Source: Saccharospirillum sp.
GTDB lineage: Bacteria; Pseudomonadota; Gammaproteobacteria; Pseudomonadales; Natronospirillaceae
Direction of reading: 5' to 3'
NCBI GenBank assembly: GCA_022565595.1
Contig: JAIUML010000003.1
Coordinates: 1-64,000, forward strand
DNA length: 64,000 nt
Below the pieces are notes generated by a model, which worked only from the letters and a program-made list of their open reading frames with translations, was not told the DNA's origin and ran no database searches. The position numbers were made by a program, and so were the translations under genes. Position 1 is the stretch's first letter, and the number at the start of each line of letters is the position of its first letter. Below are positions 8,477 to 17,915 of this stretch, piece after piece.

Positions 8477-9705
8477 CTTTTCAAGCCTGTTTAGGGAATG
8501 ACACATTATACCGGTTCACAACACTGGTTCAAAAGCCTCCGGTCATGCGTTTCGATACACCACCTAGTTACAAAGTGAGTTTTCTCCGGCTGCTTTAAAG
8601 CTTGTCAGCTCCTACTATAACATATATAGTCGAATTTTCAGGTATAGCACTGCTGAAGAAAGACTTATACCCCTCGACACATTGAAACAATAAATATACC
8701 ACATAGCCGAGTACAAAGATGGTATGCCTACTTTCAACAACAAAATGTAGGGGTAGATACGGGCAATTGCCTATCCTCTAGAGAAGACGAATTCGCCCAC
8801 TATTCTGCAGACATGAGCAAGCACTTAAAGCTACGCTGGGGCAAAATATCTGTAGAGTTTGGTTGAGGTGATTTTCAAAGAGATCCCGAATATTCCCATG
8901 AATCTTCATCCGAACCATGGACGAGAGTCGCGAATTGTAGCTGCTCCATCCAGGCAAAATTGAGCTCCAAATTAATCGATCACTTTCTGAAGGGTAAGGA
9001 CAATACACAGCCAAACCAAAAACACAGTGTTACAGCAATATCTAAAGCAGTCATTTACTCTCATTCCTTTGGAATTTCTTTTGATGGATAGCCGGGTTGC
9101 CTCGCTTTTCTTGAGCAAGCACAATTGAGAGTGCTTACAGAGGAACTGCCGAGAAACGTTGATTAAACCAACAGTCTTTCGAAGCAGCAACTAGCACTGC
9201 TGCGCCTACAACGGCCATAGGAACCAGTCATAGCGTATATAATCCCCCCAAAAGCTACTTACGCAGAAACGCTTACCACGATCTGCACTCTGTAATTTCC
9301 ATAAGCCTCTTCAATAATTAGAGGGTGTAGCAAGTCTAGTCATCATTTCCAACTAAACTGAATGAATTAACTAAACGGCGGTGATACGCCTGAAACTTAT
9401 GAGTTTCGGTTGGTAATATTACAGAGGATATCAGGCTCGAGATTCTTAAAGCCAACGTAAACACACAAACCTCCGACTAGCTGAAAACGGAGCTTTCATA
9501 AATTACCTTAGTGGAAAATAGGGGCAGCTTGTTCCGCACGAATATTTGACCCAGAACATTAGCTTCATGCAGGCAGTCTGCGGGGAAAGATTCGAAGAAT
9601 TCTTTTGTGCCGGGCAAAGCTGTATCCACCATCCTAATATTTTAGGCTACAATCGCTTCGGTTTTTCTCTATAAAGTAATACAACATTCGCCTGCCTTTC
9701 ACACC

Positions 9706-9909
9706 CTACTTAGTAGGCTTGAACTCTGGTAATTTCCAAACGTCCAAAGGAGTCGGGGATGAAATTGCTGCTGTCTGCCGTACCTTGATCAGTATGACGA
9801 AGCACTGTGTACTCAGTGCGATCGCCAGCACCCGCGCCATAACCGCTACCGGCAGATCTATCATCTTGATAGGCTTGTGATGAATTGCACCCCTACTTAA
9901 ATGACTCAT
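9706..9909 (-). CDS. Possible small membrane protein, unrecognised
   Basis: A 67-codon frame starts at ATG 9909 behind AAGGTG at good spacing. It contains one hydrophobic stretch (VMARVLAIALSTQCFVILI) flanked by basic residues. I do not recognise the family. It lies in a decayed region and may be a chance frame or the N-terminal remnant of a membrane component. The longer frame to 10026 has no better start. Confidence 0.25.
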   Translation of the reverse strand: MSHLSRGAIHHKPIKMIDLPVAVMARVLAIALSTQCFVILIKVRQTAAISSPTPLDVWKLPEFKPTK

Positions 9910-10188
9910 GTGATCACCTTTAACTTTATTGTTGCCGATTTGTCGATGCCCGGCACGAAGACCTGCGCCAGGCTTGAGCAGATGTGCCACCCTTTCCAGC
10001 CCTGACTCCAATAAAGCGAATAACACAATGTTATTTTAATGTTATTTGTGATCTAAATAATGATTGGTTAGCTCTCGCATTCCAACAATGCAGACTGTAA
10101 AGCGTCTATATAACACTCGATAAAGCCTATTAAAATCCTGTTTATCTGTTTTTAGAACCACAAGTCAACCTCTTCTTTATTGTTACAT

Positions 10189-10217
10189 TTGACTTTATAT
10201 ATCACAACTGAAATAAT
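10189..10217 (+). promoter_or_regulatory. Candidate sigma-70 promoter of the ery-like operon
   Basis: TTGACT (10189-10194) and AATAAT (10212-10217) are separated by 17 bp. They lie 35 bp before the SorC/EryD-like start. No CATATG-type operator is present here, so this operon may be controlled by a different regulator, most simply by its own first gene. Confidence 0.45.
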
Positions 10218-10251
10218 TTTCGCTAGTTGCTATTAATTACAGAGCCCAAAA

Positions 10252-11205
10252 ATGACAAAAACAGGTCTGAGTTCAATCGATCACGATCACGCTATCCGAG
10301 CCGCTTGGCTTCACTTCATCGCCGGCCGCACTCAATCGGAAGTGGCCGATGAGCTGGGCATCTCGAGGGCTAAAGCACACCGCCTGATCGCAGCAGCCAT
10401 GAAATCCGGTTATGTGAAAATCAGCATTTCGGGGAATGTTGCTGAGTGTGTGGCCCTGGAGCAGCGGCTTTGTGAGCGTTTCAAGCTGAGCTATTGCAAG
10501 CTGGTACCCGACTTGAAAGAGGAGGGATCTCCGTTTTTGGCACTCGGTGTCGGTGGCGCGATGTACCTGCAGGCATTACTTGAACAAAAGTCAGCGAAAC
10601 TGATTGGTATTGGCCATGGACGCACCCTGATGGCAGCTGTCAAGGCCATGCCTCCGGTGAACGTGGATGACGTTCAGTTCATCTCCCTTCTGGGTGGCCT
10701 AACACAGCGCTTTATGGCAAACCCACATGATGTCGTTCACCGTTTGGCCGAGCAGTTAAATGCGGAGGCCTATGTTCTTCCTGTTCCCTTTCTGGCTAAT
10801 TCCGAGCGAGACAGAGATGTATTGCTGGCGCAACAGGGGGTTGCCGAAGTGTTCGAGTTAATCAAGCAGGCTGATGTATCACTGGTTGGTATAGGCAGCG
10901 TTAACGAAGACGCCCAATTAATCCGCTCCCGACTGCTAAGTCAGGAAGAATTGATCAACGTTAAGGCATCCGGTGCCATCGGTGAGTTGTTGGGTCATTT
11001 CTACGACCGGTCCGGCAGACTTATCGAAACACCCTTCTCCCGAAGAATAGTGGCACCCAGCATTGAGTCGCTGAAGACGCGCAACATTATTGCCATCGCT
11101 GGCGGTGCAGAAAAGGTCGATGCCATGGGTGCTGTTCTCAACGCAAGAGTGCTGAATGGACTGATTACCGATGAGCTTTCAGCTTCAGCGTTGCTGGGTG
11201 GCTAA
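10252..11205 (+). CDS. SorC-family regulator, EryD-like
   Basis: The 317-residue SorC-type regulator has an N-terminal helix-turn-helix (HFIAGRTQSEVADELGISRA, about residues 23-42). A sugar-phosphate-sensing domain follows, with IGIGHGRTLMAA, FISLLGGLTQ, SLVGIGSV and IAIAGGAEKVDAMGAVL. It is clearly diverged from the two other SorC proteins in the window. Its place as first gene before the kinase, dehydrogenase and isomerase parallels the erythritol operon, where EryD is a SorC repressor relieved by erythritol. EryD function is therefore inferred from synteny and family. Confidence 0.82.
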   Translation: MTKTGLSSIDHDHAIRAAWLHFIAGRTQSEVADELGISRAKAHRLIAAAMKSGYVKISISGNVAECVALEQRLCERFKLSYCKLVPDLKEEGSPFLALGVGGAMYLQALLEQKSAKLIGIGHGRTLMAAVKAMPPVNVDDVQFISLLGGLTQRFMANPHDVVHRLAEQLNAEAYVLPVPFLANSERDRDVLLAQQGVAEVFELIKQADVSLVGIGSVNEDAQLIRSRLLSQEELINVKASGAIGELLGHFYDRSGRLIETPFSRRIVAPSIESLKTRNIIAIAGGAEKVDAMGAVLNARVLNGLITDELSASALLGG

Positions 11206-11268
11206 GCGGCTAAACGTCGTCATCACGACCTACCAACTTTTCCATACGTGTATCAGAGGTAACAGAGA

Positions 11269-12828
11269 ATGGGGCGGGAGAAAGAACTTTTAATCGGCAT
11301 CGATGCAGGCACATCGGTCATCAAAGCAATCGCTTTCACCCTTTCCGGGTCTCAAGTTGGCTGCGCGTCCATACCCAACCAATACCAATCCGGGCGCGAC
11401 GGCTCAGCCACTCAATCAATGGAAAAAACCTGGGCGGATTGTGTGACCGCAATCAAGACGCTTGGCCAGGAAATTCCCGATCTCCATCAGCGAGCAGTCG
11501 GCATTGCAGTAACCGGACAAGGCGATGGTACCTGGTTGGTCAACAAGAACAATCAGCCCGTTGGTGACGCCTGGATCTGGCTGGATGCGCGGGCCGCGAA
11601 TACCGTAGAACAGCTCAAGCAGCAACCCGCCGATGCAGAACGCTTCCACAAAACGGGAACGGGATTGAACACCTGCCAACAGGGTGCGCAGTTGGCACAC
11701 ATAAACACCCATCACCCGGAATTGTTGCGCGGTTCTGACGTTGCTCTGCATTGCAAAGACTGGCTCTATCTGTGCCTGACCGGTGTTCGCGCAACCGACC
11801 CATCCGAAGCCAGCTTTACCTTTGGTGATTTTCGGACTCGTAGTTACAGTGAAACAGTCATTTCTGCTCTCGGGCTGGCCAATCACCGCCGGTTGCTCCC
11901 GGACATCATCGACGGCAGCGAACAAACCCACGCACTGAGCACCGAAGCCGCCTTACAAGTCAATCTGCCAGCAGGATTGCCGGTGTCCCTGGGTTATGTC
12001 GACATGGTACTGACGGGTCTGGGTGCCGGTGTTTACACCGGCGATACCGATACGGCCTGCTCCATTATAGGGTCAACCGGGGTCCATATGCGGCCCAATT
12101 CAGCCGAACAGGTTGTGCTGAACCAGGACCGTACCGGCTATGTCATGACGCTGCCCATTCCCGGCCTGGTCACTCAAATGCAATCCAATATGGCGTCAAC
12201 GCTGAATCTGGATTGGCTGCTCAATTTGATCTCTCAGTTGTGTGGAGAGTTTGGCCACACCTTGCGGCCGGAAACCATGATACAACAGCTGGACCGGTGG
12301 TTGGCCGACACAGCGGCCGGGCAACTGATTTACCACCCCTTTATTTCCGAGGCCGGAGAGCGGGGGCCCTTTATCAATGCTCAGGCCCGGGCCAGTTTCA
12401 TTGGCCTGGCAGCCCACCACAGCTTCCCCGATATGGTGCGCGCCATAGTTGACGGCTTGGCCATGGCGACGCTGGACTGCTATCGCACCATTGGCCCCAT
12501 GCCACGGGAGATACGGATGAGCGGCGGCGCAGCAAGGTCGGCAGGCTTTCGCGCTGCGATCGCATCGGCGCTGGGTGCGCCGGTTCGGGTTTCCAGTCGG
12601 GAAGAAACGGGTGCCGCCGGTGCTGCCATGATGTCTGCCGTTGCCATTGGTGCCTATTCCTCCATGGAGGACTGTGTGGCGGAATGGGTAACCCCCCTGC
12701 TGCAGGAAAGCACGCCACCCGAGGCCCAGTTGGAGAAAGCCTACGCCGGGCTGTTTGATCGTTACATCACCTCTCGCGAAGCTTTGGTACCAACCTGGTC
12801 CAAATTACCCAAGGCGTCGCCTCAATAG
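11269..12828 (+). CDS. FGGY-family tetritol kinase, EryA-like
   Basis: The 519-residue FGGY carbohydrate kinase starts MGREKELLIGIDAGTSVIKA, with the ATP-phosphate loop GIDAGTS at residues 10-16. The second lobe has SIIGSTGVHMR and the adenosine motif MSGGAARSAGFRAAIA. Length and the N-terminal motifs DGSATQSMEKTWADC and GQGDGTW match the erythritol kinase subgroup (EryA), which makes L-erythritol-4-phosphate. A related tetritol or pentitol substrate is possible. Ribosome site AGAGGTAACAGAGA precedes the ATG. Confidence 0.8.
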   Translation: MGREKELLIGIDAGTSVIKAIAFTLSGSQVGCASIPNQYQSGRDGSATQSMEKTWADCVTAIKTLGQEIPDLHQRAVGIAVTGQGDGTWLVNKNNQPVGDAWIWLDARAANTVEQLKQQPADAERFHKTGTGLNTCQQGAQLAHINTHHPELLRGSDVALHCKDWLYLCLTGVRATDPSEASFTFGDFRTRSYSETVISALGLANHRRLLPDIIDGSEQTHALSTEAALQVNLPAGLPVSLGYVDMVLTGLGAGVYTGDTDTACSIIGSTGVHMRPNSAEQVVLNQDRTGYVMTLPIPGLVTQMQSNMASTLNLDWLLNLISQLCGEFGHTLRPETMIQQLDRWLADTAAGQLIYHPFISEAGERGPFINAQARASFIGLAAHHSFPDMVRAIVDGLAMATLDCYRTIGPMPREIRMSGGAARSAGFRAAIASALGAPVRVSSREETGAAGAAMMSAVAIGAYSSMEDCVAEWVTPLLQESTPPEAQLEKAYAGLFDRYITSREALVPTWSKLPKASPQ

Positions 12829-12838
12829 CCAGGAGCCA

Positions 12839-12856
12839 CCCGGGCTGATGCCCGGG
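12839..12856 (+). other. Intercistronic stem-loop between kinase and dehydrogenase
   Basis: CCCGGGC (12839-12845) and GCCCGGG (12850-12856) form a 7-bp GC stem with a TGAT loop, with no T-tract. It is likely an mRNA-processing or stability element inside the operon. Confidence 0.55.
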
Positions 12857-12891
12857 AACATAAGGCAAGGCCATGCATACAGGAGACAAGA

Positions 12892-14394
12892 ATGAAAACT
12901 GAAGACGCGGTGGATCTGTTGGTAATCGGTGGCGGAGTAAACGGCGCGGGCATTGCCCGTGACGCCGCCGGGCGAGGTTTGAGTGTGTTGCTGTGCGAAA
13001 AGGACGACCTCGCAGAGGGTACGTCGTCGCGTAGTGGCAAGCTGGTACATGGAGGGCTTCGCTACCTTGAGTATTACGAGTTTCGACTGGTGCGAGAATC
13101 CTTGATTGAACGTGAAGTATTGCTGAATGCGGCCAGCCACATCATTTGGCCCATGCGCTTTGTGTTGCCACACAGCCCCGACGACCGCCCAGCCTGGCTG
13201 GTAAGATTAGGCTTGTTTCTTTACGATCACCTGGGTGGACGCAAAAAATTACCGGGCACCAAAACCCTGGATCTAAGACGCGACCCTGAAGGCGCCCCCA
13301 TACTGGATAAGTACCATCGCGGGTTCGAGTATTCGGATTGCTGGGTCGATGACGCACGCCTGGTCATTCTCAATGCCGTCGGTGCGCGAGCCAAGGGCGC
13401 TGAAATCTTGACACGGACCGAGTGCATTCGCGCTGAACGAAAGGAGGGAGCCTGGACGGTTGTATTAAAGGATACCGTTACGGGCCAGGAAAGAACCGTC
13501 CGTGCGCGCGCGATTTGCAATGCGGCCGGCCCCTGGGTCAATGCCATGATTGGCAATATGAACCAGGTGGAGCAGCGCAGAAACGTGCGCCTGGTCAAGG
13601 GCAGCCATATCATCGTTCCCAAGTTCTGGGAGGGCCAACAAGCCTATCTGGTACAGAATCACGACAAGCGCGTTATTTTTATCAATCCCTACGAGGGTAA
13701 CAAGGCCTTGATCGGGACTACCGATATTCCCTACGACGGACGTCCGGAGTCGGTTACTGCTGACGAGTCCGAAATCGAGTATCTGCTGGCGGCCGTCAAC
13801 CGATACTTCAAGGAAAAGTTGCGCCGCGCGGATGTGCTGGAAACCTTTTCTGGCGTTCGGGCTCTCTTTGATGACGGCAAAGGCAACCCATCGGCGGTTA
13901 CTCGCGACTACGAGTTGGACCTCGACAACACCAACCAGATACCCCTGCTCAATGTCTACGGTGGCAAAATCACCACCTATCGGAAACTCGCGGAACATGC
14001 TGTTCAAAAATTGGCACATTATTATCCAACGATGTCCGGCGACTGGACCCATAAGGAACCGCTTCCGGGAGGCGACATCCCCAACGCCGATTTTATTGCC
14101 TTTATGGAGTCTCTACGTGATCAATACCCCTGGATGCCGCGAGCACTGCTCACCCACTATGCCCGGCTTTATGGCACTCAAACGCATCAGGTGCTTGGCG
14201 AAGCCCGCTCCCTGTCTGATCTGGGCCCGTCGTTCGGCCCTCTCCTTTATGCCGCCGAAGCGAAATACCTGCATCAGCATGAATGGGCACAAAACGCCGA
14301 AGATGTTCTGAAACGGCGCACAAAACACGGCTTGCAACTGAGCGCCGAGCAAAAACAAACCTTTGCCGACTGGTTCAAACAAGACTGTGCCTGA
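12892..14394 (+). CDS. FAD-dependent polyol-phosphate dehydrogenase, EryB-like (GlpD family)
   Basis: The 500-residue protein of the glycerol-3-phosphate dehydrogenase family begins with an FAD-binding Rossmann motif, VIGGGVNGAGIARDAAGRG (about residues 11-29), then GTSSRSGKLVHGGLRYLE. Mid-protein signatures include AICNAAGPWVNAM and GTTDIPYDG. In the erythritol pathway EryB oxidises L-erythritol-4-phosphate to a keto-tetrose phosphate using a membrane-linked FAD. Because the gene sits between an EryA-like kinase and an EryC-like isomerase, that role is favoured over glycerol metabolism. AGGAGACAAG precedes ATG 12892. Confidence 0.82.
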   Translation: MKTEDAVDLLVIGGGVNGAGIARDAAGRGLSVLLCEKDDLAEGTSSRSGKLVHGGLRYLEYYEFRLVRESLIEREVLLNAASHIIWPMRFVLPHSPDDRPAWLVRLGLFLYDHLGGRKKLPGTKTLDLRRDPEGAPILDKYHRGFEYSDCWVDDARLVILNAVGARAKGAEILTRTECIRAERKEGAWTVVLKDTVTGQERTVRARAICNAAGPWVNAMIGNMNQVEQRRNVRLVKGSHIIVPKFWEGQQAYLVQNHDKRVIFINPYEGNKALIGTTDIPYDGRPESVTADESEIEYLLAAVNRYFKEKLRRADVLETFSGVRALFDDGKGNPSAVTRDYELDLDNTNQIPLLNVYGGKITTYRKLAEHAVQKLAHYYPTMSGDWTHKEPLPGGDIPNADFIAFMESLRDQYPWMPRALLTHYARLYGTQTHQVLGEARSLSDLGPSFGPLLYAAEAKYLHQHEWAQNAEDVLKRRTKHGLQLSAEQKQTFADWFKQDCA

Positions 14395-14421
14395 TTGAAC
14401 GCTGACTTTGGGAGTATCGAA

Positions 14422-15354
14422 ATGTCATTAACATTGGGACTGAATACCAACCCCCTGGTGAACCGCTTTGCCGAACCTGCAGAGCTGATTGAAACCATCG
14501 CAAAAGACATCCGCATTCGTGACGTTCAATTAACGCATGAATTCATCAATCCATCCTGGCCTGCTCCGGTCGTGCGCCGTCTGACACGAAACTTTAGTGC
14601 AGCGTTGAAGCGCACGGGTGTGCGCGTCACATCCGGTATGACCGGCCCTTATGGTCGTCTGAATCACTTCGGTCATCCGGACCGTGACGTTCGGCGCTAT
14701 TACGTCGACTGGTTCAAAACCTTTGCTGATTCTATTGCTGAAATGGGTGGTAAGGCGATCGGGACACAGTTTGCCATTTTCACCTACACAGATTACGACG
14801 ATGAAGTACGCCGTGAAGCCTTGATAGATACAGCCATTGATTGCTGGGCAGAGGTTGCCGAACATGCCAGGGCGGCGGGTTTGTCCTACCTGTTCTGGGA
14901 GCCCATGTCGGTTGGCCGGGAGTTTGGCCATACGCTGGAAGCCTGCCTTGCGTTGCAGGAACGTTTGTCCAGTGCGCAGATGGCGCTACCGATGTGGGCC
15001 ATGGTCGATATCGATCATGGTGATGTCAGTTCATCCAACCCGGACGATACCGATCCCTATGCCTGGGCGACCGCTGCGCCCAGCATATCGCCCATCATTC
15101 ACATCAAACAAAGCAGCATGAAGAAGACCGGCCATAAGCCTTTTACCGCCGAACACAATCAGGATGGGCTTATTCAGCCCGAGAAACTGCTCCATGCCTT
15201 GTCGGAGGGCGGCGCCAAAGACAATGAGATCTGCCTGGAATTGTCATTCAAGGAACGCGAGCCACAGGATAGAACGGTCGTTGCGGACATCGCCGAGAGC
15301 GTGGCTTTCTGGGCACCCCACATCAATACCGGTGCGAGTGATCTGAACCTCTGA
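14422..15354 (+). CDS. TIM-barrel tetrulose-phosphate isomerase/racemase, EryC-like
   Basis: The 310-residue protein of the xylose-isomerase-like TIM-barrel family starts at ATG 14422 behind GGGAG; an in-frame TTG immediately after the eryB-like stop is less likely. Probable metal ligands are in FWEPMSVG, WAMVDIDHGD, IIHIKQS and CLELSFKERE. In Brucella, EryC interconverts the tetrulose-4-phosphate product of EryB. The gap to the dehydrogenase is 27 bp, so the two are co-transcribed. Confidence 0.8.
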   Translation: MSLTLGLNTNPLVNRFAEPAELIETIAKDIRIRDVQLTHEFINPSWPAPVVRRLTRNFSAALKRTGVRVTSGMTGPYGRLNHFGHPDRDVRRYYVDWFKTFADSIAEMGGKAIGTQFAIFTYTDYDDEVRREALIDTAIDCWAEVAEHARAAGLSYLFWEPMSVGREFGHTLEACLALQERLSSAQMALPMWAMVDIDHGDVSSSNPDDTDPYAWATAAPSISPIIHIKQSSMKKTGHKPFTAEHNQDGLIQPEKLLHALSEGGAKDNEICLELSFKEREPQDRTVVADIAESVAFWAPHINTGASDLNL

Positions 15355-15363
15355 TCCAACAGT

Positions 15364-15381
15364 GCTGGCACGGATGCCAGC
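15364..15381. terminator. Stem-loop between convergent genes
   Basis: GCTGGCA (15364-15370) and TGCCAGC (15375-15381) form a 7-bp stem with a CGGA loop, 10 bp after the EryC-like stop and facing the convergent aldolase. No T-run follows on either strand, so it is a weak or Rho-assisted terminator at best. Confidence 0.4.
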
Positions 15382-15463
15382 CTGCAAACGGATACCACTG
15401 CCTCCATTAGCACCGACAGCCGAAACATCACCTGGCTGAGGATCCCAATGGCATGGCGAGCAA

Positions 15464-16498
15464 TCACTTGGATTTGGCAAGCCCCAAAGCACCCGAACCG
15501 GCGTAACGGGATACCATTTTTTCCATGGGAATAGGCTTTATCTGGCTGGCATGCCCGGCTGAACCAAAGGCTTCGAAGCGTGCTTCACAAACAGACTGCA
15601 TCGCCTCGATGCTAACGGCCAAATATTTTCTCGGATCGAATTCAGCCGGGTTTTCCATCAAGAACTGGCGGATCGCACTGGTCGCTGCCAGTCTCAAGTC
15701 GGTATCTACATTGACTTTCCTGACACCGTGCCGGATGCCCTGGACAATGTCCTCAACCGGAACGCCATAGGTTTCTGGAATGGCACCGCCAAATTCGTTG
15801 ATGACCTCAATCAAGTCCATCGGTACCGAGGAAGACCCGTGCATGACCAAATGAGTATTTGGCAGGCGCTGGTGAATCTCCTGAATTCGGTTGATTGCCA
15901 GAGTTTCTCCGGTTGGTGGTTTCGAGAATTTGTAGGCCCCATGGCTGGTGCCAATGGCAACCGCCAACGCATCCACTCCGGTTTCGCGAACAAAGGAAAC
16001 CGCCTCATCAACATCGGTCAACAGGGCGTTGTGGTCACCACCGGGATGCTCAAGCGACCCCAGACAGCCAAGTTCACCTTCGACGGAAACACCGCAAGCG
16101 TGCGCCAACCTGGCCGCTTCCGCAGTGACCCGGACGTTGTAATCGTAATCCGCGTGGGTTTTGCCATCTTCCTGCAGGGATCCATCCATCATGACCGAGC
16201 TAAAACCCGATTGAATCGAACGTGCGCATACTGCGACGCTGGTACCGTGGTCCTGATGCAAGCAGACGGGGATTTCGGGAAACTCTTCGCATGCCGCTTC
16301 TGTCATGCGTTGCAGGAAACGCGGCCCGGCATATTTACGGGCACCCGCTGAGGCCTGCAATATGACCGGCGAGTTCATTTTTTGCGCAGCATTCATGATG
16401 GCGCGTATTTGCTCCAGGTTATTGATGTTGAATGCCGGCATGCCAAAGTCGTGTTCAGCCGCATAATCCAGTAGTTGTCGCAACGTTATCAGTGCCAT
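15464..16498 (-). CDS. Class II fructose-bisphosphate-type aldolase
   Basis: The 344-residue zinc aldolase is of the FbaA/CbbA type. Catalytic and metal motifs are HQDHG (about residues 82-86), [23 protein letters not shown] and VNVDTDLR, so the active site looks intact. The gene is convergent with the ery operon and divergent from a SorC regulator, sharing a region with two CATATG operators. Enzymes of this family can join DHAP to glyceraldehyde-3-phosphate or to erythrose-4-phosphate, the latter giving sedoheptulose-1,7-bisphosphate. Given the pathway beside it, the second reaction is an attractive inference. It may also simply be glycolytic. Confidence 0.88.
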   Translation of the reverse strand: MALITLRQLLDYAAEHDFGMPAFNINNLEQIRAIMNAAQKMNSPVILQASAGARKYAGPRFLQRMTEAACEEFPEIPVCLHQDHGTSVAVCARSIQSGFSSVMMDGSLQEDGKTHADYDYNVRVTAEAARLAHACGVSVEGELGCLGSLEHPGGDHNALLTDVDEAVSFVRETGVDALAVAIGTSHGAYKFSKPPTGETLAINRIQEIHQRLPNTHLVMHGSSSVPMDLIEVINEFGGAIPETYGVPVEDIVQGIRHGVRKVNVDTDLRLAATSAIRQFLMENPAEFDPRKYLAVSIEAMQSVCEARFEAFGSAGHASQIKPIPMEKMVSRYAGSGALGLAKSK

Positions 16499-16519
16499 AA
16501 GTACCCCCTCTCTTGTTAT

Positions 16520-16552
16520 GTATCATATGTTCATGTAGTGATCATATGATAC
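16520..16552. promoter_or_regulatory. Paired CATATG operators between aldolase and SorC copy 2
   Basis: GTATCATATGTTCA (16520-16533) and TGATCATATGATAC (16539-16552) have centres 19 bp apart, just under two helical turns. The outer bases also form an inverted repeat, TATCATATG with CATATGATA. They sit about 25 bp upstream of the aldolase start and 140 bp upstream of the SorC start, as expected for a shared divergent operator. Confidence 0.6.
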
Positions 16553-16688
16553 TTTACGCTTCTACGCCGCTATTCGCAAGAATTGTCCAATGGAAGTGGG
16601 CGTTTAGCAGGGTGGTTGCCGACTGAAGTTTTTGAAGGTATCAAGCCTTCATGTATGATGAGCAGGTTTTTTCAGAAGGATTGGTTGG

Positions 16689-17648
16689 ATGAATGCAGTG
16701 CTTGGTGACCCGGAAATTGCCTTGTTAACGGAAATAGCCAGTCTTTATTATGTCGAAGGAGAGACGCAGGAAAGCATCGCCAAAAAGTTACACATTTCCC
16801 GCATCAAGGTTGGCAGGCTACTCAAAAAAGCCCACGCGGAGGGTATTGTGGATGTTCGCGTCCGGCATCATCCCTCGGTCAGCGCCGACCTTGAATCAAA
16901 GCTTGTCCGCAAGTTTGGTATCCAGCGAGCCCTGATTGCGCCCAACTATGCCAATGCAGAACGTCAACGCCATGCCGTTGCCGGCCTGGTCGCCGACTAT
17001 CTTACCCGCCGACTCGAAGACAACACCGTGGTCGCCGTTGGCATGGGCCGCAACGTGGGTGCCGTCGCCGATAATGTTTTTACCCAGGTGACTCGCACAG
17101 CGGCCTTTGTCTCTGCAATCGGAGGCTCGCTGAAGGCCGGTGAATATATGAACCCGGACCATATCTGCCGACGCCTGGCCGCCAAGTTTGGCGGCGAAAG
17201 CGAAACACTCTATGCACCCGCCCTGGTTCAGGACCCGGCGGTTCGGCAAGCCCTGCAGGAAAACCCCACGGTCAAACAAACCCTCGATCGTGCCCGCAGG
17301 GCGGATTTGGCGCTGGTCGGGGTGGGTGACATGAGTGAAGACAGCAATATGGTTCGTATGGGCTGGTTTTCACCACAGGAAATCGCTGAAGCACGGTTGG
17401 CCGGCACCGTCGGTGACATCATGGGGTATGACTTTATCAACATTAAGGGCATTGAAACCCAGCCGGTTATGCGCGGTCGTGTCATTGGTCTGGATATCCA
17501 CGACCTGCGCAGAATTCCGGATGTCATCGCGATCGCCAGCGAAAACACCAAGGTGTCTGGCATACTGGGCGCCTTGCGAACTGGCGTCATCGACACCCTG
17601 GCCACCAGCACCAACAACGCCTTGACGGTGCTCGAGTTGGCCGGATAA
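16689..17648 (+). CDS. SorC-family sugar-responsive transcriptional regulator (copy 2)
   Basis: The 319-residue product has the same architecture as the protein at 7496-8476: helix-turn-helix EGETQESIAKKLHISRIKVG, then a SorC sensing domain with AVGMGRNVG, FVSAIGGSLKAGEYMNPD and GVGDMSEDSNM. The two proteins are nearly identical over long stretches, including most of the recognition helix, so they probably bind similar operators. It starts at ATG 16689 behind AAGGATTGG. Its position between two CATATG-controlled genes makes it the best candidate for the protein binding those sites. Confidence 0.88.
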   Translation: MNAVLGDPEIALLTEIASLYYVEGETQESIAKKLHISRIKVGRLLKKAHAEGIVDVRVRHHPSVSADLESKLVRKFGIQRALIAPNYANAERQRHAVAGLVADYLTRRLEDNTVVAVGMGRNVGAVADNVFTQVTRTAAFVSAIGGSLKAGEYMNPDHICRRLAAKFGGESETLYAPALVQDPAVRQALQENPTVKQTLDRARRADLALVGVGDMSEDSNMVRMGWFSPQEIAEARLAGTVGDIMGYDFINIKGIETQPVMRGRVIGLDIHDLRRIPDVIAIASENTKVSGILGALRTGVIDTLATSTNNALTVLELAG

Positions 17649-17815
17649 GGCACCGGCCAGGCCGCTTCCACCACCCAGCTTCCAAACACCTCAGTCAACT
17701 GGCGCCGCCAGACGATCAAGCCTTTCTTCCCTGGTTCGACCCTTTCTCTCACTCCGCAGCACTCACCTGGCTGGCCTACCCCAGCCAGGACGTCTGCATG
17801 CGCCTTGCGTCAAAA

Positions 17816-17888
17816 TGATCAAATGATCATTGATTAATAATATGTTCATACATATAATTCAAATGCACTATCAATGATCATATGAACA
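17816..17888 (+). promoter_or_regulatory. Operator cluster upstream of rpiB
   Basis: The leader contains TGATCAAATGATCA (17816-17829), an imperfect copy TATGTTCATACATA (about 17851-17864) and TGATCATATGAACA (17875-17888). The last ends 27 bp before the start codon. The sites match those upstream of the aldolase/SorC pair. The AT-rich stretch between them probably contains the promoter. Confidence 0.55.
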
Positions 17889-17915
17889 ACCAGTCACTGT
17901 CTTTTGGAGGCAACC

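Larger units (their letters stand above)
8477..10251. other. Long AT-rich, gene-poor region
   Basis: This stretch of about 1.8 kb carries only short, low-quality reading frames on both strands (none with a family I recognise, apart from one 67-codon candidate listed separately). Base composition is lower in GC than the flanking ery genes. It contains small hairpins (for example GAAACT/AGTTTC at 9392-9407) and a direct repeat AATGTTATTT at 10027 and 10038. It looks like a decayed segment or an old insertion site. Confidence 0.5.
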
